A DNA stretch of 10,435 nucleotides, taken from NCBI GenBank assembly GCA_022712475.1, contig JALAGK010000067.1, forward strand, positions 1-10,435. Direction: 5' to 3'. Under the pieces are notes generated by a model that had not been told where the DNA came from, did not search any database, and saw only the letters and a list, made by a program, of their open reading frames with translations. This document shows positions 1-6,609 of this stretch, in pieces. Position numbers and translations under genes: made by a program. Each line of letters opens with the position of its first letter. Positions within the stretch are counted from its first letter, which is position 1. Source of the DNA: Enterobacteriaceae bacterium. GTDB lineage: Bacteria > Pseudomonadota > Gammaproteobacteria > Enterobacterales > Enterobacteriaceae.

Positions 1-810
1 GTATTTTATATTTCCGACGGTACCGCGATTACTGCCGAAGTTCTTGGCCATGCGGTACTCTCGCAGTTCCCGGTCACCATCAACAGCATTACACTGCCTT
101 TTGTCGAAACCGAAAGCCGCGCCCGTGCGGTGAAAGAGCAGATTGATGCCATCTGGCAGCAAACCGGTGAGCGCCCACTGGTCTTTTTCTCCATCGTGCT
201 GCCTGAGATTCGCAGCATCATCATGGAAAGCGAGGGATTTTGTCAGGACATCGTACAGGCGCTGGTTGCACCATTACAAAGCGAGCTAAAGCTTGACCCG
301 ACGCCCGTCGCACACCGTACCCATGGCCTCACACCCGGCAATCTGAACCGCTATGACGCGCGTATTGCCGCCATTGACTATACGCTGGCGCACGATGACG
401 GCATTTCGATGCGCAACCTCGACCAGGCACAGGTGATTTTGCTTGGTGTCTCACGCTGTGGGAAAACGCCCACCAGTCTTTATCTGGCCATGCAATACGG
501 CATCCGCGCAGCTAACTATCCGTTTATTGCCGATGATATGGATAACCTGCAACTTCCCGTCGCACTAAAACCGTTACAACACAAACTGTTCGGGCTGACT
601 ATTAACCCTGAAAGACTGGCGGCCATTCGTGAAGAACGCCGTGAAAATAGCCGCTATGCTTCGCTACGCCAGTGCCGCATGGAAGTAGCAGAAGTGGAGG
701 CGCTATATCGTAAACATCAGATACGCTATCTCAACAGCACCAATTACTCAGTGGAAGAAATCGCAACCAAGATTATGGACATTGCCGGGTTGAGTCGCCG
801 CATGTACTAG
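1..810 (+). CDS. ppsR: PEP synthase regulatory protein PpsR (bifunctional kinase/pyrophosphorylase), 5'-truncated
   Basis: The open frame enters at base 1 ([13 protein letters not shown]...) and runs 269 codons to a TAG stop. E. coli PpsR is 277 aa and has about 8 residues before this point, so only the extreme N-terminus and start codon are missing. It is a DUF299-family protein. Known family role: ADP-dependent phosphorylation of a threonine in phosphoenolpyruvate synthase (PpsA), which inactivates it, and Pi-dependent removal of that phosphate, adjusting gluconeogenic PEP supply in the cytosol. The P-loop-like motif GVSRCGKT is present (about bases 445-468, equal to residues 157-164 in full-length numbering), as are the conserved [15 protein letters not shown] and [19 protein letters not shown] segments and the C-terminal [13 protein letters not shown]. 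The last two codons (Tyr, stop) are part of the TrpR operator of aroH. No terminator follows ppsR, so read-through into aroH is possible. Identity is secure from near-full-length similarity; the start is outside the window. Confidence 0.98.
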   Translation, partial: VFYISDGTAITAEVLGHAVLSQFPVTINSITLPFVETESRARAVKEQIDAIWQQTGERPLVFFSIVLPEIRSIIMESEGFCQDIVQALVAPLQSELKLDPTPVAHRTHGLTPGNLNRYDARIAAIDYTLAHDDGISMRNLDQAQVILLGVSRCGKTPTSLYLAMQYGIRAANYPFIADDMDNLQLPVALKPLQHKLFGLTINPERLAAIREERRENSRYASLRQCRMEVAEVEALYRKHQIRYLNSTNYSVEEIATKIMDIAGLSRRMY

Positions 811-821
811 CAAACTAGTTT
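804..821 (+). promoter_or_regulatory. TrpR operator for aroH
   Basis: The 18-mer GTACTAGCAAACTAGTTT matches 14 of 18 positions of the remembered TrpR consensus GTACTAGTTAACTAGTAC, including the symmetric core ACTAG-N4-CTAGT (806-819). The dyad centre lies between 812 and 813. In E. coli aroH the operator is centred upstream of, and overlapping, the -35 region, and this one sits in the same place, 147 bases before the aroH start. It overlaps the last two codons of ppsR (TAC TAG at 805-810). Tryptophan-bound TrpR would bind here and repress aroH. Binding and effect are inferred from motif and position. Confidence 0.87.
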
Positions 822-845
822 TATAGCGCAATATTCTGTGATACG
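816..845 (+). promoter_or_regulatory. Probable aroH promoter (weak boxes)
   Basis: By analogy with E. coli aroH, where the -10 box begins about 20 bases after the second operator half-site, the -10 should lie near 839-845. The bases there are TGATACG, preceded by a TG at 837-838 that could act as an extended -10. The matching -35 (TAGTTT, 816-821) is poor and lies inside the operator, so bound TrpR would block polymerase. The position rests mainly on the operator and on the analogy, since neither hexamer is convincing alone. Confidence 0.4.
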
Positions 846-906
846 GTGTCTCGCAACTGGCAGATGAACCTTTCAGTACGTTTAAATGCAGCACAAATTG
901 GTTTAT

Positions 907-922
907 CGTGATCGCCATCACT
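907..922. promoter_or_regulatory. CRP/FNR-like palindrome in the aroH leader
   Basis: CGTGATCGCCATCACT contains GTGA-N6-TCAC (908-911 and 918-921), the core of the CRP consensus TGTGA-N6-TCACA, with both outermost positions mismatched. Read as an FNR-type site (TTGAT-N4-ATCAA) it is weaker. It lies between the probable aroH promoter and the start codon at 968, where bound protein would act as a roadblock rather than an activator, unless a second promoter exists. It could also be a small RNA hairpin or chance. Confidence 0.3.
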
Positions 923-967
923 CCCGGCATATCTGCCGCAGAGAAGTCACTGATTCTGAGATACCAC

Positions 968-2014
968 ATGAATAAAACAGATGAACTGCGCAGCGCCCGC
1001 ATTGACAGTCTGGTTACGCCAGCTGAACTTGCCGGGCGTTATCCCGTCACCGACGCGGTGGCAGAACACGTCAACTCAGCACGCCGCCGCATTGAGCGTA
1101 TTCTTAATGGTGAAGACAAACGGCTCCTGGTTATCATTGGCCCCTGCTCGATCCACGATCCCGATGCCGCGCTCGATTACGCACGTCGCCTACAGGGCAT
1201 GCGCGAACGCTACGGTCACCGCCTTGAAATCGTTATGCGTACCTACTTCGAGAAACCTCGCACCGTGGTGGGATGGAAAGGACTGATTTCCGATCCGGAT
1301 CTCAACGGCAGCTGTCGTGTTAACGCCGGGCTTGAGCAGGCCCGCCGCCTGCTGTTGCAGGTCAACGAACTGGGCGTGCCCACCACCACCGAGTTTCTGG
1401 ACATGGTGACAGGCCAGTTTATCGCCGACCTTATCAGCTGGGGCGCAATCGGCGCACGCACCACCGAAAGCCAAATCCATCGCGAGATGGCCTCTGCACT
1501 CTCCTGCCCGGTAGGGTTTAAAAACGGCACTGATGGTAATACCCGTATTGCCGTCGATGCAATACGCGCTTCACGCGTCAGCCATATGTTCCTCTCCCCG
1601 GATCAGCACGGTCAAATGCCTATTTACCAGACCAGCGGCAACCCATACGGCCATATCATTATGCGTGGCGGCAAACGTCCGAACTATTACGCCGAAGATT
1701 TGGCTGCTGCCTGTGCCAGCCTGCACGAGTTTGGCTTACCCGAACACCTGGTGGTGGACTTCAGTCACGGTAACTGCCAGAAGCAGCACCGCCGCCAGCT
1801 TGAAGTATGCGAAGATATTTGTCAGCAGATTCGTGCAGGTTCTAGTGCGGTGGCGGGCGTCATGGTAGAAAGCTTTATTGAAGAAGGCACCCAGCCCATT
1901 GTTAGCGGCGAGCCGCTCGTTTATGGCAAATCAATTACCGATCCATGTCTGAGCTGGGCGCAAAGCGAAGATCTACTGGTAACGCTTGCTGCGGCTATTG
2001 ACAGCCGTTTTTAA
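968..2014 (+). CDS. aroH: 3-deoxy-7-phosphoheptulonate synthase, Trp-sensitive isozyme AroH
   Basis: This cytosolic class I DAHP synthase condenses PEP with erythrose 4-phosphate, the first step of the shikimate pathway. The product is 348 aa, the same length as E. coli AroH, and similar throughout. By alignment to the E. coli AroG active site, Cys60 (GPCSIHD), Lys96 (EKPRT), Arg164 (GARTTESQ), Lys185 (GFKNGTDG), Arg233 (MRGGK), His267 (DFSHGN), Glu301 and Asp325 (ITDPC) are all present. Val147, Gly149 and Ala177, positions I recall from work on E. coli AroH tryptophan inhibition, are also kept. With the TrpR operator upstream, this supports the Trp-sensitive isozyme over AroF or AroG. The ATG at 968 is chosen because MNKTDELR matches the known N-terminus and GAG lies 7 bases upstream; an in-frame GTG at 908 would add 20 unrelated residues. 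A terminator follows 18 bases after the stop. Confidence 0.97.
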   Translation: MNKTDELRSARIDSLVTPAELAGRYPVTDAVAEHVNSARRRIERILNGEDKRLLVIIGPCSIHDPDAALDYARRLQGMRERYGHRLEIVMRTYFEKPRTVVGWKGLISDPDLNGSCRVNAGLEQARRLLLQVNELGVPTTTEFLDMVTGQFIADLISWGAIGARTTESQIHREMASALSCPVGFKNGTDGNTRIAVDAIRASRVSHMFLSPDQHGQMPIYQTSGNPYGHIIMRGGKRPNYYAEDLAAACASLHEFGLPEHLVVDFSHGNCQKQHRRQLEVCEDICQQIRAGSSAVAGVMVESFIEEGTQPIVSGEPLVYGKSITDPCLSWAQSEDLLVTLAAAIDSRF

Positions 2015-2032
2015 GCTGCGCGCTTACTGAAT

Positions 2033-2063
2033 AAAAAAATCCGCCTGAACAGGCGGATTTTTT
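2033..2063. terminator. Bidirectional Rho-independent terminator between aroH and selO
   Basis: A 7-bp GC-rich stem (TCCGCCT at 2040-2046, AGGCGGA at 2051-2057) with a GAAC loop is flanked by an A run on the left and a T run on the right. It therefore reads as stem plus U tract on both strands. It ends aroH on the + strand and, 49 bases past the selO stop, would end the minus-strand transcript. The A/T flanks can also pair and lengthen the stem. Confidence 0.92.
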
Positions 2064-2111
2064 ATCTGGTCGACCGACGTCTGGCGCTACCTTGTGAAAC
2101 TGGCGCAAGTG

Positions 2112-3551
2112 TTAGCTTGAACAGCTGACCTCAAGGCGTCTACCCCAGTCAGGGGGGCGACGCACGTAATCATCATCCCTGTCGGCAAACGGATTACTTA
2201 ACGCCGCCAGCAGTTGCTCCAGTTCTGCCGGGTCATCTCGCTCGGCCCCTTCTATCGCCCGCTGCGCCAACCAGTTGCGCAACACCACTGCCGGGTTCAT
2301 CGCTTTCATCGCCTGTTGGCGCACGTTATCATCAACGCCATCACACCCAAGTCTGCGTCTGTAGCGCCCAAACCAGGCGTCAAAGGACGTACGATCGATA
2401 AATTCATCACGCAATGGCGATGCCGCCTGTTGTTGCTCGGTCTCGCTCAGCAGCCGGAACGTGCGGGTAAAATCGCTGCCCTCTTTCTCCATCAGCGCCA
2501 GCAGTTCACTTAGTAGCGTATTGTCATCCTGCTGCGGCGTCATAAATCCAAGCTTCGCACGCATACGCAGGCCATATTCACGCATCAAGGTCTCCTGATA
2601 GCTGCCAAGCGCATCATTGAGCCCATCCACATCAATCAGCACTGACAGGGCCTGCGCCAGTCGTTGCAGGTTCCATAGCCCTACGGCCGGTTGGTTATCA
2701 AACGCGTAACGCCCCTGGTAATCAGAATGGTTGCAGATAAAACCCGGCTGCCAGTCGTCCAGAAAACCATACGGACCATAGTCGAGAGTTAACCCGAGCA
2801 GCGACATATTGTCCGTATTCATTACGCCATGCGCAAAACCCACACACTGCCACTGCGCGATTAACCGGGCAGTACGCGCCACCACATCACGAAACCATAG
2901 CAGGTAACGGTCAGACTCCGCTACCCACTGCGGCCAGTGACGCTCAATGGCATAATCGACCAGTTGCTGTACCTTGTCTGGCTCACGGCGGTAGTAAAAA
3001 TGTTCAACGTGACCAAAGCGCAGGTGGCTTTGCGCAATACGCATCATCATTGCACCGCGTTCTACACTTTCGCGGTAAACCGGTGTATCGCTGTTTACAA
3101 TACTCAATGCCCGGGTTGTAGGGATGCCTAAGTGATGCAGCGCTTCCGATGCCAGCGCCTCGCGCACGCTTGAGCGCACCACCGCCCGGCCATCGCCCAT
3201 GCGCGAATAAGGCGTGAGGCCAGCCCCCTTAAGATGCCAGTCATACTGCCTGCCATCATGCAAACGCTGTTCACCAAGCAGAATGCCGCGCCCGTCACCC
3301 AGCTGCCCGGCCCATACACCAAACTGATGGCCACTATATACCTGGGCCAGGGGCTGCATTCCGGGCAACAGCACCTCACCGCCCCAGATGCTCGCATCGC
3401 TAAATAGCGAAGCATCAAGTCCCAGCTCACGCGCCAGCGCTGTGTTATGCCACAGCAGACGAGCATTATCGAGCGGTGTGGGATTCAGCGCAGTATAAAA
3501 ATCCGCCAGCCTGTCGTGCCAGGTATTATTAAATTCAGGGTGAGTTGTCAT
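2112..3551 (-). CDS. selO: Protein adenylyltransferase SelO (YdiU/UPF0061)
   Basis: The pseudokinase-fold SelO family transfers AMP from ATP to Ser, Thr or Tyr of target proteins and is linked to the oxidative stress response. The product is 479 aa (E. coli YdiU 478) and similar along its length apart from the first ~20 residues. Visible features are the Gly-rich segment [13 protein letters not shown] (83-95), Lys108 in [20 protein letters not shown], Glu131, the catalytic loop [10 protein letters not shown] (241-250, with Asp247 and Asn248) and Asp257 in LDYGPYGF, equivalent to E. coli Asp256, which is needed for activity. The protein ends in EVSCSS, so it has Cys where many eukaryotic homologues have selenocysteine. 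The start is supported by AGGAGG four bases upstream. It lies 65 bases after nlpC with no terminator between, so co-transcription is likely. It probably stays in the cytosol, as no signal peptide is seen. Confidence 0.96.
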   Translation of the reverse strand: MTTHPEFNNTWHDRLADFYTALNPTPLDNARLLWHNTALARELGLDASLFSDASIWGGEVLLPGMQPLAQVYSGHQFGVWAGQLGDGRGILLGEQRLHDGRQYDWHLKGAGLTPYSRMGDGRAVVRSSVREALASEALHHLGIPTTRALSIVNSDTPVYRESVERGAMMMRIAQSHLRFGHVEHFYYRREPDKVQQLVDYAIERHWPQWVAESDRYLLWFRDVVARTARLIAQWQCVGFAHGVMNTDNMSLLGLTLDYGPYGFLDDWQPGFICNHSDYQGRYAFDNQPAVGLWNLQRLAQALSVLIDVDGLNDALGSYQETLMREYGLRMRAKLGFMTPQQDDNTLLSELLALMEKEGSDFTRTFRLLSETEQQQAASPLRDEFIDRTSFDAWFGRYRRRLGCDGVDDNVRQQAMKAMNPAVVLRNWLAQRAIEGAERDDPAELEQLLAALSNPFADRDDDYVRRPPDWGRRLEVSCSS

Positions 3552-3555
3552 TGTG

Positions 3556-3584
3556 CCTCCTGGCGCCAGTGTAGCCGCTGGCGC
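3556..3584 (-). promoter_or_regulatory. selO ribosome-binding site next to a 7-bp hairpin
   Basis: On the minus strand the arms GCGCCAG (3584-3578) and CTGGCGC (3569-3563) are perfect complements around an 8-base loop. One base (C3562) separates the second arm from the AGGAGG Shine-Dalgarno (3561-3556), which is followed by CACA and the selO ATG. No U tract follows, so this is not an ordinary terminator. The second arm also belongs to a ten-base perfect palindrome, CTGGCGCCAG, that reaches the first bases of the Shine-Dalgarno. A role in translation or mRNA stability is inference. Confidence 0.5.
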
Positions 3585-3616
3585 AGGATTTAAACACGGA
3601 GTACCGCGGGGGTTAT

Positions 3617-4081
3617 TCAGATACGTCGTGCCTGCCAGAATTTATCGCGCCAGTAGACGTTGTTGAGTGAGGAACGTATTACGCCACGGCTGGTGGAGGC
3701 ATGAATAAACTGATTATCCGTATCATAAATACCAACATGCAGGCCGTTTTCACCACTACCGGTTTTGAAGAACACCAGATCGCCTGGCAATAGCTCTTCT
3801 TTGGCAATGCGGGTGCCAACCTCAGCCTGGCTGCGCGTTTCACGCGGCAAATCCAGCGCAAAACGGCTGCTGAAAGTCAGCGCCACAAACCCGGAGCAAT
3901 CAACACCGCGTCGACTCATGCCACCGTAGCGATACGGCGTGCCGCGCCAGTTGTTAAGCTGATCGTTAAGTTGCGCAATCACCATAATAGAGTCAGAGAG
4001 TCGCGCGTTTGGGGGCGGCGCACTATGGTGACTACAGCCCACCAGCACCAGCGTTGCCACTAACAATAACCACAGCCGCAT
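3617..4081 (-). CDS. nlpC: NlpC, lipoprotein of the NlpC/P60 cysteine peptidase family
   Basis: The 154-aa product begins with a lipoprotein signal peptide ([16 protein letters not shown]): one Arg, a hydrophobic stretch and the lipobox LVGC, with acylated Cys16 as the mature N-terminus. Residue +2 is Ser, not Asp, so sorting to the outer membrane is expected. The rest is an NlpC/P60 domain with catalytic Cys62 (GVDCSGFV), His115 (LHVGIY) and the third polar residue His127 (FIHAST). Family members cleave peptide bonds in the peptidoglycan stem peptide; the exact substrate of NlpC is not shown here. The signal peptide supports this start. An AGAGGA lies about 10 bases upstream of the ATG, a somewhat long spacing. 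It is 79 bases downstream of btuD and 65 upstream of selO, matching the E. coli order except that ydiV is absent. Confidence 0.96.
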   Translation of the reverse strand: MRLWLLLVATLVLVGCSHHSAPPPNARLSDSIMVIAQLNDQLNNWRGTPYRYGGMSRRGVDCSGFVALTFSSRFALDLPRETRSQAEVGTRIAKEELLPGDLVFFKTGSGENGLHVGIYDTDNQFIHASTSRGVIRSSLNNVYWRDKFWQARRI

Positions 4082-4118
4082 TTCAGGCTAATCCTCTGGC
4101 TTTATTCTTATTCTCGCT

Positions 4119-4148
4119 AATTTAGCCCGCGTTTCGTTGTGCAGGCAA
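4119..4148 (-). promoter_or_regulatory. Possible nlpC promoter in the btuD-nlpC gap
   Basis: On the minus strand TTGCCT (4148-4143) and TAAATT (4124-4119), 18 bases apart, resemble -35 and -10 boxes (four of six matches each). They would start transcription about 30 bases before the nlpC ATG. No terminator is visible after btuD, so read-through is equally possible. The motifs are weak. Confidence 0.25.
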
Positions 4149-4160
4149 GTTTCTGTGACG

Positions 4161-4910
4161 CTAATGCGATGAAATCAGCACTTTAACGCCCTCAACCTCA
4201 AGTCGACGAAACGGTACATCATAAACGGACGTTAGCCTGTCCGGCGTGAGGACGTCTGCGGGAATACCCTGTGCCAGCAATCTTCCCCGCTCAATCAACC
4301 ATACGCTTGCAGCATGACGCAGGCTGTAATTAAGATCGTGGCTACTCATCACTACTGTAGCCCCTGCACGACACAGCGTTTGTAATTGCCTGTCCAACGC
4401 GGCCTGTTGCGCCACATCCAGGCTGTTCATCGGCTCATCGAGCAACAGCAGCTTGCCGCTCAGACTGTCATGGTTGCCAAGCTGTAGCAATACCGCGGCC
4501 AGGCGCGCGCGCTGCCATTCACCACCGGACAGTTCTGAGACTCGCCTGTTAAGTTTCTCTTCAAGGCCAAACGCCTGCGCCTGTGCAAGCAATGCTGCTT
4601 CGCAGGGGTCATCAAGCTGGTGCAGGGTCAGAAAATGCCACAACGGCATAGCAAATGGCGGTGTCTGCTGTTGGTGCAACATTGCCCGCCGTCGCGCCAG
4701 GAGCGTTGGCAGCCAGTCGGCGAGGGGTTTATCGTCAAAGATAATACGCCCTTCACCAGTGAGCAGACCTGCCATCAGCCCCAATAGCGAGCTTTTTCCT
4801 GCACCATTAGGGCCTATGAGATGTAATAATTCACCGCGCTGCACCTGTGCGTGAGTCGGTCCAACGCGTCCATGCAGTGCAAGCCCTTCCAGGCGCAGAA
4901 GCGTTGTCAT
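4161..4910 (-). CDS. btuD: Vitamin B12 ABC importer ATP-binding subunit BtuD
   Basis: This is the ATPase of the BtuCDF cobalamin importer. Two copies sit on the cytosolic face of a BtuC dimer and drive uptake of B12 delivered by periplasmic BtuF. At 249 aa it equals E. coli BtuD in length. Walker A is GPNGAGKSS (33-41), with Ser where E. coli has Thr at the last position. The Q-loop glutamines are in HQQQTPPF (79-86), the signature is LSGGEWQRA (127-135), Walker B is LLLLDEP (154-160) with catalytic Glu159, the D-loop is NSLD (162-165) and the H-loop is His191 (SSHD). The set is complete, so an active ATPase is expected. Its ATG overlaps the btuE stop by one base (TAATG), a sign of translational coupling. 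btuF is not in the window and lies elsewhere in known enterobacteria. Confidence 0.97.
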   Translation of the reverse strand: MTTLLRLEGLALHGRVGPTHAQVQRGELLHLIGPNGAGKSSLLGLMAGLLTGEGRIIFDDKPLADWLPTLLARRRAMLHQQQTPPFAMPLWHFLTLHQLDDPCEAALLAQAQAFGLEEKLNRRVSELSGGEWQRARLAAVLLQLGNHDSLSGKLLLLDEPMNSLDVAQQAALDRQLQTLCRAGATVVMSSHDLNYSLRHAASVWLIERGRLLAQGIPADVLTPDRLTSVYDVPFRRLEVEGVKVLISSH

Positions 4911-5458
4911 TATTTCGCCAGTGCCGTATCAATGGCTTGCGTCAGTGCAGGATCGTCCGGCGTGGTGTCCGGCGAGAAACGCGCGATAACCTGACCATCA
5001 CGACCAATCAGGAATTTTTCAAAATTCCACAGAATGTCGCCTTTCTCTTGCGGCGCTCGACCTTTGCTGGCCATGCGCTCATAAAAACCGCTGCCCTGTG
5101 GTGCGATGGCATCAGGCGCGGCGGCAACCAGCTTCTGGTACAACGGGTGACGCTGCTTTCCATTAACCTCTACCTTGCTAAACAGCGGAAAGGTGACACC
5201 ATAGGTCATGCTACAAAACGTTTTGATCTCTTCTTCACCGCCCGGCTCCTGCCCTAAAAACTGATTGCAGGGAAAGCCCAGCACGCTGAATCCTTGCGCG
5301 CCGCGAGCTTCCTGTAATGCTTCCAGCTGCTCGTACTGCGGCGTCAGGCCACATTTCGAGGCGACATTGACCACGAGTAGCACTTTGCCCTGCCACTGCG
5401 CGAGAGTGGTATTTTCACCATCGATGGTTGTCACCGGGGTATTCAGAATATCCTGCAT
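4910..5458 (-). CDS. btuE: Glutathione peroxidase-family thiol peroxidase BtuE
   Basis: The 182-aa protein (E. coli 183) reduces hydroperoxides. The E. coli enzyme uses thioredoxin, and glutathione less well, and is not required for B12 transport despite its name and operon. The peroxidatic Cys36 is in NVASKCGLTPQYEQ, with the rest of the active-site tetrad at Gln70 (GQEPG), Trp144 and Asn145 (LWNFEKF). Cys82 (TFCSMT) is at the position of the resolving Cys of the atypical 2-Cys, thioredoxin-dependent group (yeast Gpx3 uses Cys36 and Cys82). Cys64 is in the conserved FPCNQF. There is no signal peptide, so it is probably cytosolic. AGGAG lies seven bases before the ATG. It sits 30 bases after btuC and overlaps btuD by one base, within the btuCED order. 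Confidence 0.96.
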   Translation of the reverse strand: MQDILNTPVTTIDGENTTLAQWQGKVLLVVNVASKCGLTPQYEQLEALQEARGAQGFSVLGFPCNQFLGQEPGGEEEIKTFCSMTYGVTFPLFSKVEVNGKQRHPLYQKLVAAAPDAIAPQGSGFYERMASKGRAPQEKGDILWNFEKFLIGRDGQVIARFSPDTTPDDPALTQAIDTALAK

Positions 5459-5488
5459 AGCGTACTCCTGATTATGGTTGTTGAAGGT

Positions 5489-6466
5489 TTAGCGTGTTTT
5501 TAGTAGTAACCAGATAAAGACCGGCGCCCCTAACGTGGCCGTCACAACGCCGATAGGCAATTCCGCCGATATCAATGCCTGGCGGGCAATGATATCGGCC
5601 AGCAGCAAAGTGATGGCACCGGCCAGGGCGCTTGCTGGTAACAGAATGCGATGATCGGTCATGCCACGCAGGCGCAGAATGTGCGGTATAACCAGGCCAA
5701 TAAAACCGATGGCTCCCGCCAGCGCTACGCTGACCCCGACCAGCCAGCCGGTCGCCGCCACCAGCAGGTTGCGCCACAGCCACAGCGGCAGACCAAGCTG
5801 GCGCGCAGACAACTCACCCAACGCCAACAAATTCAGGGCACGTGAGCAGCTACACAACCAGATAAGCACCGGCAGCAGTGCAGCCATTAGCCAGGCCTGG
5901 TCCCAACTCACACCGCCAAAGCCCCCCATCATCCAGTACATTAGCTGACGCAGGTCAAGGCTGGTAGAGAAATACACCGCCCAGGTCATCAGCGCGCTAC
6001 AGATTATCCCCAACGCCACGCCTGCCAGCAGCAAACGGCTAATGGAAAGGTGACGACGCGCAAAGCGCAGCAATACCAGGGTTGCTACCAGTGCCCCGGC
6101 GATAGCGCAGGCACCGAGTCCCCAGTCCGGCAGCGTACCCTGGCCCAGTAGTACACCACCAACCAGCGCCACGCCCGCCCCATTAGCAACCCCCAGCAAT
6201 CCAGGCTCCGCTAGTGGGTTATCAAACAGCGCCTGCATAACCGCACCGGTAACCGCAAGCGCCGCTCCCACCAGGAGCACAGCAAGCGTGCGTGGTAGCC
6301 GAATTTGCCCCACAAAAAGCTGGCCCGATTCGCCCAACCATTCGCCCGGCCCAATCCAGCGCTCCCCCACACACAAGCTGAACACTGCTGCCATAATAAG
6401 CAGCACCGTTAGACGAAAAAGCCAGCGGCGTTCACGACGGCGTTGTTGGATAATGAAAGGCAGCAT
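5489..6466 (-). CDS. btuC: Vitamin B12 ABC importer permease BtuC (FecCD family)
   Basis: This inner-membrane permease forms the cobalamin translocation path as a homodimer. With the start at 6466 it is 325 aa (E. coli 326), very hydrophobic, and consistent with the ten helices of the family. Conserved stretches include [18 protein letters not shown] (about 54-71), the [17 protein letters not shown] segment (83-99), the cytosolic coupling loop to BtuD around [16 protein letters not shown] (217-232), and [12 protein letters not shown] (254-265). The frame stays open upstream and a second ATG at 6493 would give 334 aa. I prefer 6466 because [15 protein letters not shown] lines up residue for residue in length with MLTLARQQQRQNIRW of E. 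coli, with Trp15 in both. Neither start has a good Shine-Dalgarno. It follows the ihfA terminator, so the btu group needs its own promoter. Confidence 0.94.
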   Translation of the reverse strand: MLPFIIQQRRRERRWLFRLTVLLIMAAVFSLCVGERWIGPGEWLGESGQLFVGQIRLPRTLAVLLVGAALAVTGAVMQALFDNPLAEPGLLGVANGAGVALVGGVLLGQGTLPDWGLGACAIAGALVATLVLLRFARRHLSISRLLLAGVALGIICSALMTWAVYFSTSLDLRQLMYWMMGGFGGVSWDQAWLMAALLPVLIWLCSCSRALNLLALGELSARQLGLPLWLWRNLLVAATGWLVGVSVALAGAIGFIGLVIPHILRLRGMTDHRILLPASALAGAITLLLADIIARQALISAELPIGVVTATLGAPVFIWLLLKTR

Positions 6467-6500
6467 CACAGAATTTTCACGTATTGAAAGCATGAAGTTG

Positions 6501-6540
6501 ATTTTACGAGCCGTATACAGCGGCGCAAGGCGTTTACGGC
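6501..6540 (-). promoter_or_regulatory. Candidate btuC promoter with an inverted repeat
   Basis: On the minus strand TTGCGC (6528-6523) and TAAAAT (6506-6501) are 16 bases apart; the -10 matches five of six consensus bases, the -35 only three. Transcription would begin near 6494, about 28 bases before the ATG at 6466. A perfect 6-bp inverted repeat (GCCGTA at 6510-6515, TACGGC at 6535-6540) straddles the candidate -35. No cobalamin riboswitch core is seen. The promoter is inferred from the need for one after the ihfA terminator plus the good -10. Confidence 0.4.
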
Positions 6541-6560
6541 CACTGGCGCAAATCGCTGTG

Positions 6561-6595
6561 TAAATAAAGAAAAAGGCCCGCTTGCGCGGGCCTTT
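6561..6595 (-). terminator. Rho-independent terminator of the pheST-ihfA transcript
   Basis: A perfect 10-bp stem (AAAGGCCCGC at 6572-6581, GCGGGCCTTT at 6586-6595) with a four-base loop is followed on the minus strand by a U-rich tract (complement of 6561-6574). It begins 14 bases past the ihfA stop and separates the translation/IHF operon from the btu genes. Confidence 0.94.
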
Positions 6596-6609
6596 GTAGT
6601 TCTGAAACT

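Noticed and set aside
908..967. 20-residue N-terminal extension of aroH from a GTG
   Set aside because: The ATG at 968 gives the family length and N-terminus, and the GTG is part of the CRP-like dyad without a ribosome-binding site.
748..1002. 84-codon minus-strand frame over the ppsR-aroH gap
   Set aside because: It overlaps the ppsR end, the operator and the aroH start, has no visible ribosome-binding site and no recognisable domain.
2068..2075. GGTCGACC palindrome after the aroH terminator
   Set aside because: A single perfect 8-mer without flanking symmetry or a second copy; no reason to call it a site.
4453..5257. Two + strand open frames of 133 and 136 codons
   Set aside because: They are antisense to btuD and btuE, which are complete and conserved; the Ser/Arg/Cys-rich translations are typical shadow frames.
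6467..6609. Cobalamin riboswitch upstream of btuC
   Set aside because: The gap between the terminator and btuC is under 100 bases, too short for the full element. A GCCACTG-like string at 6539-6545 is on the wrong strand and has no riboswitch context.
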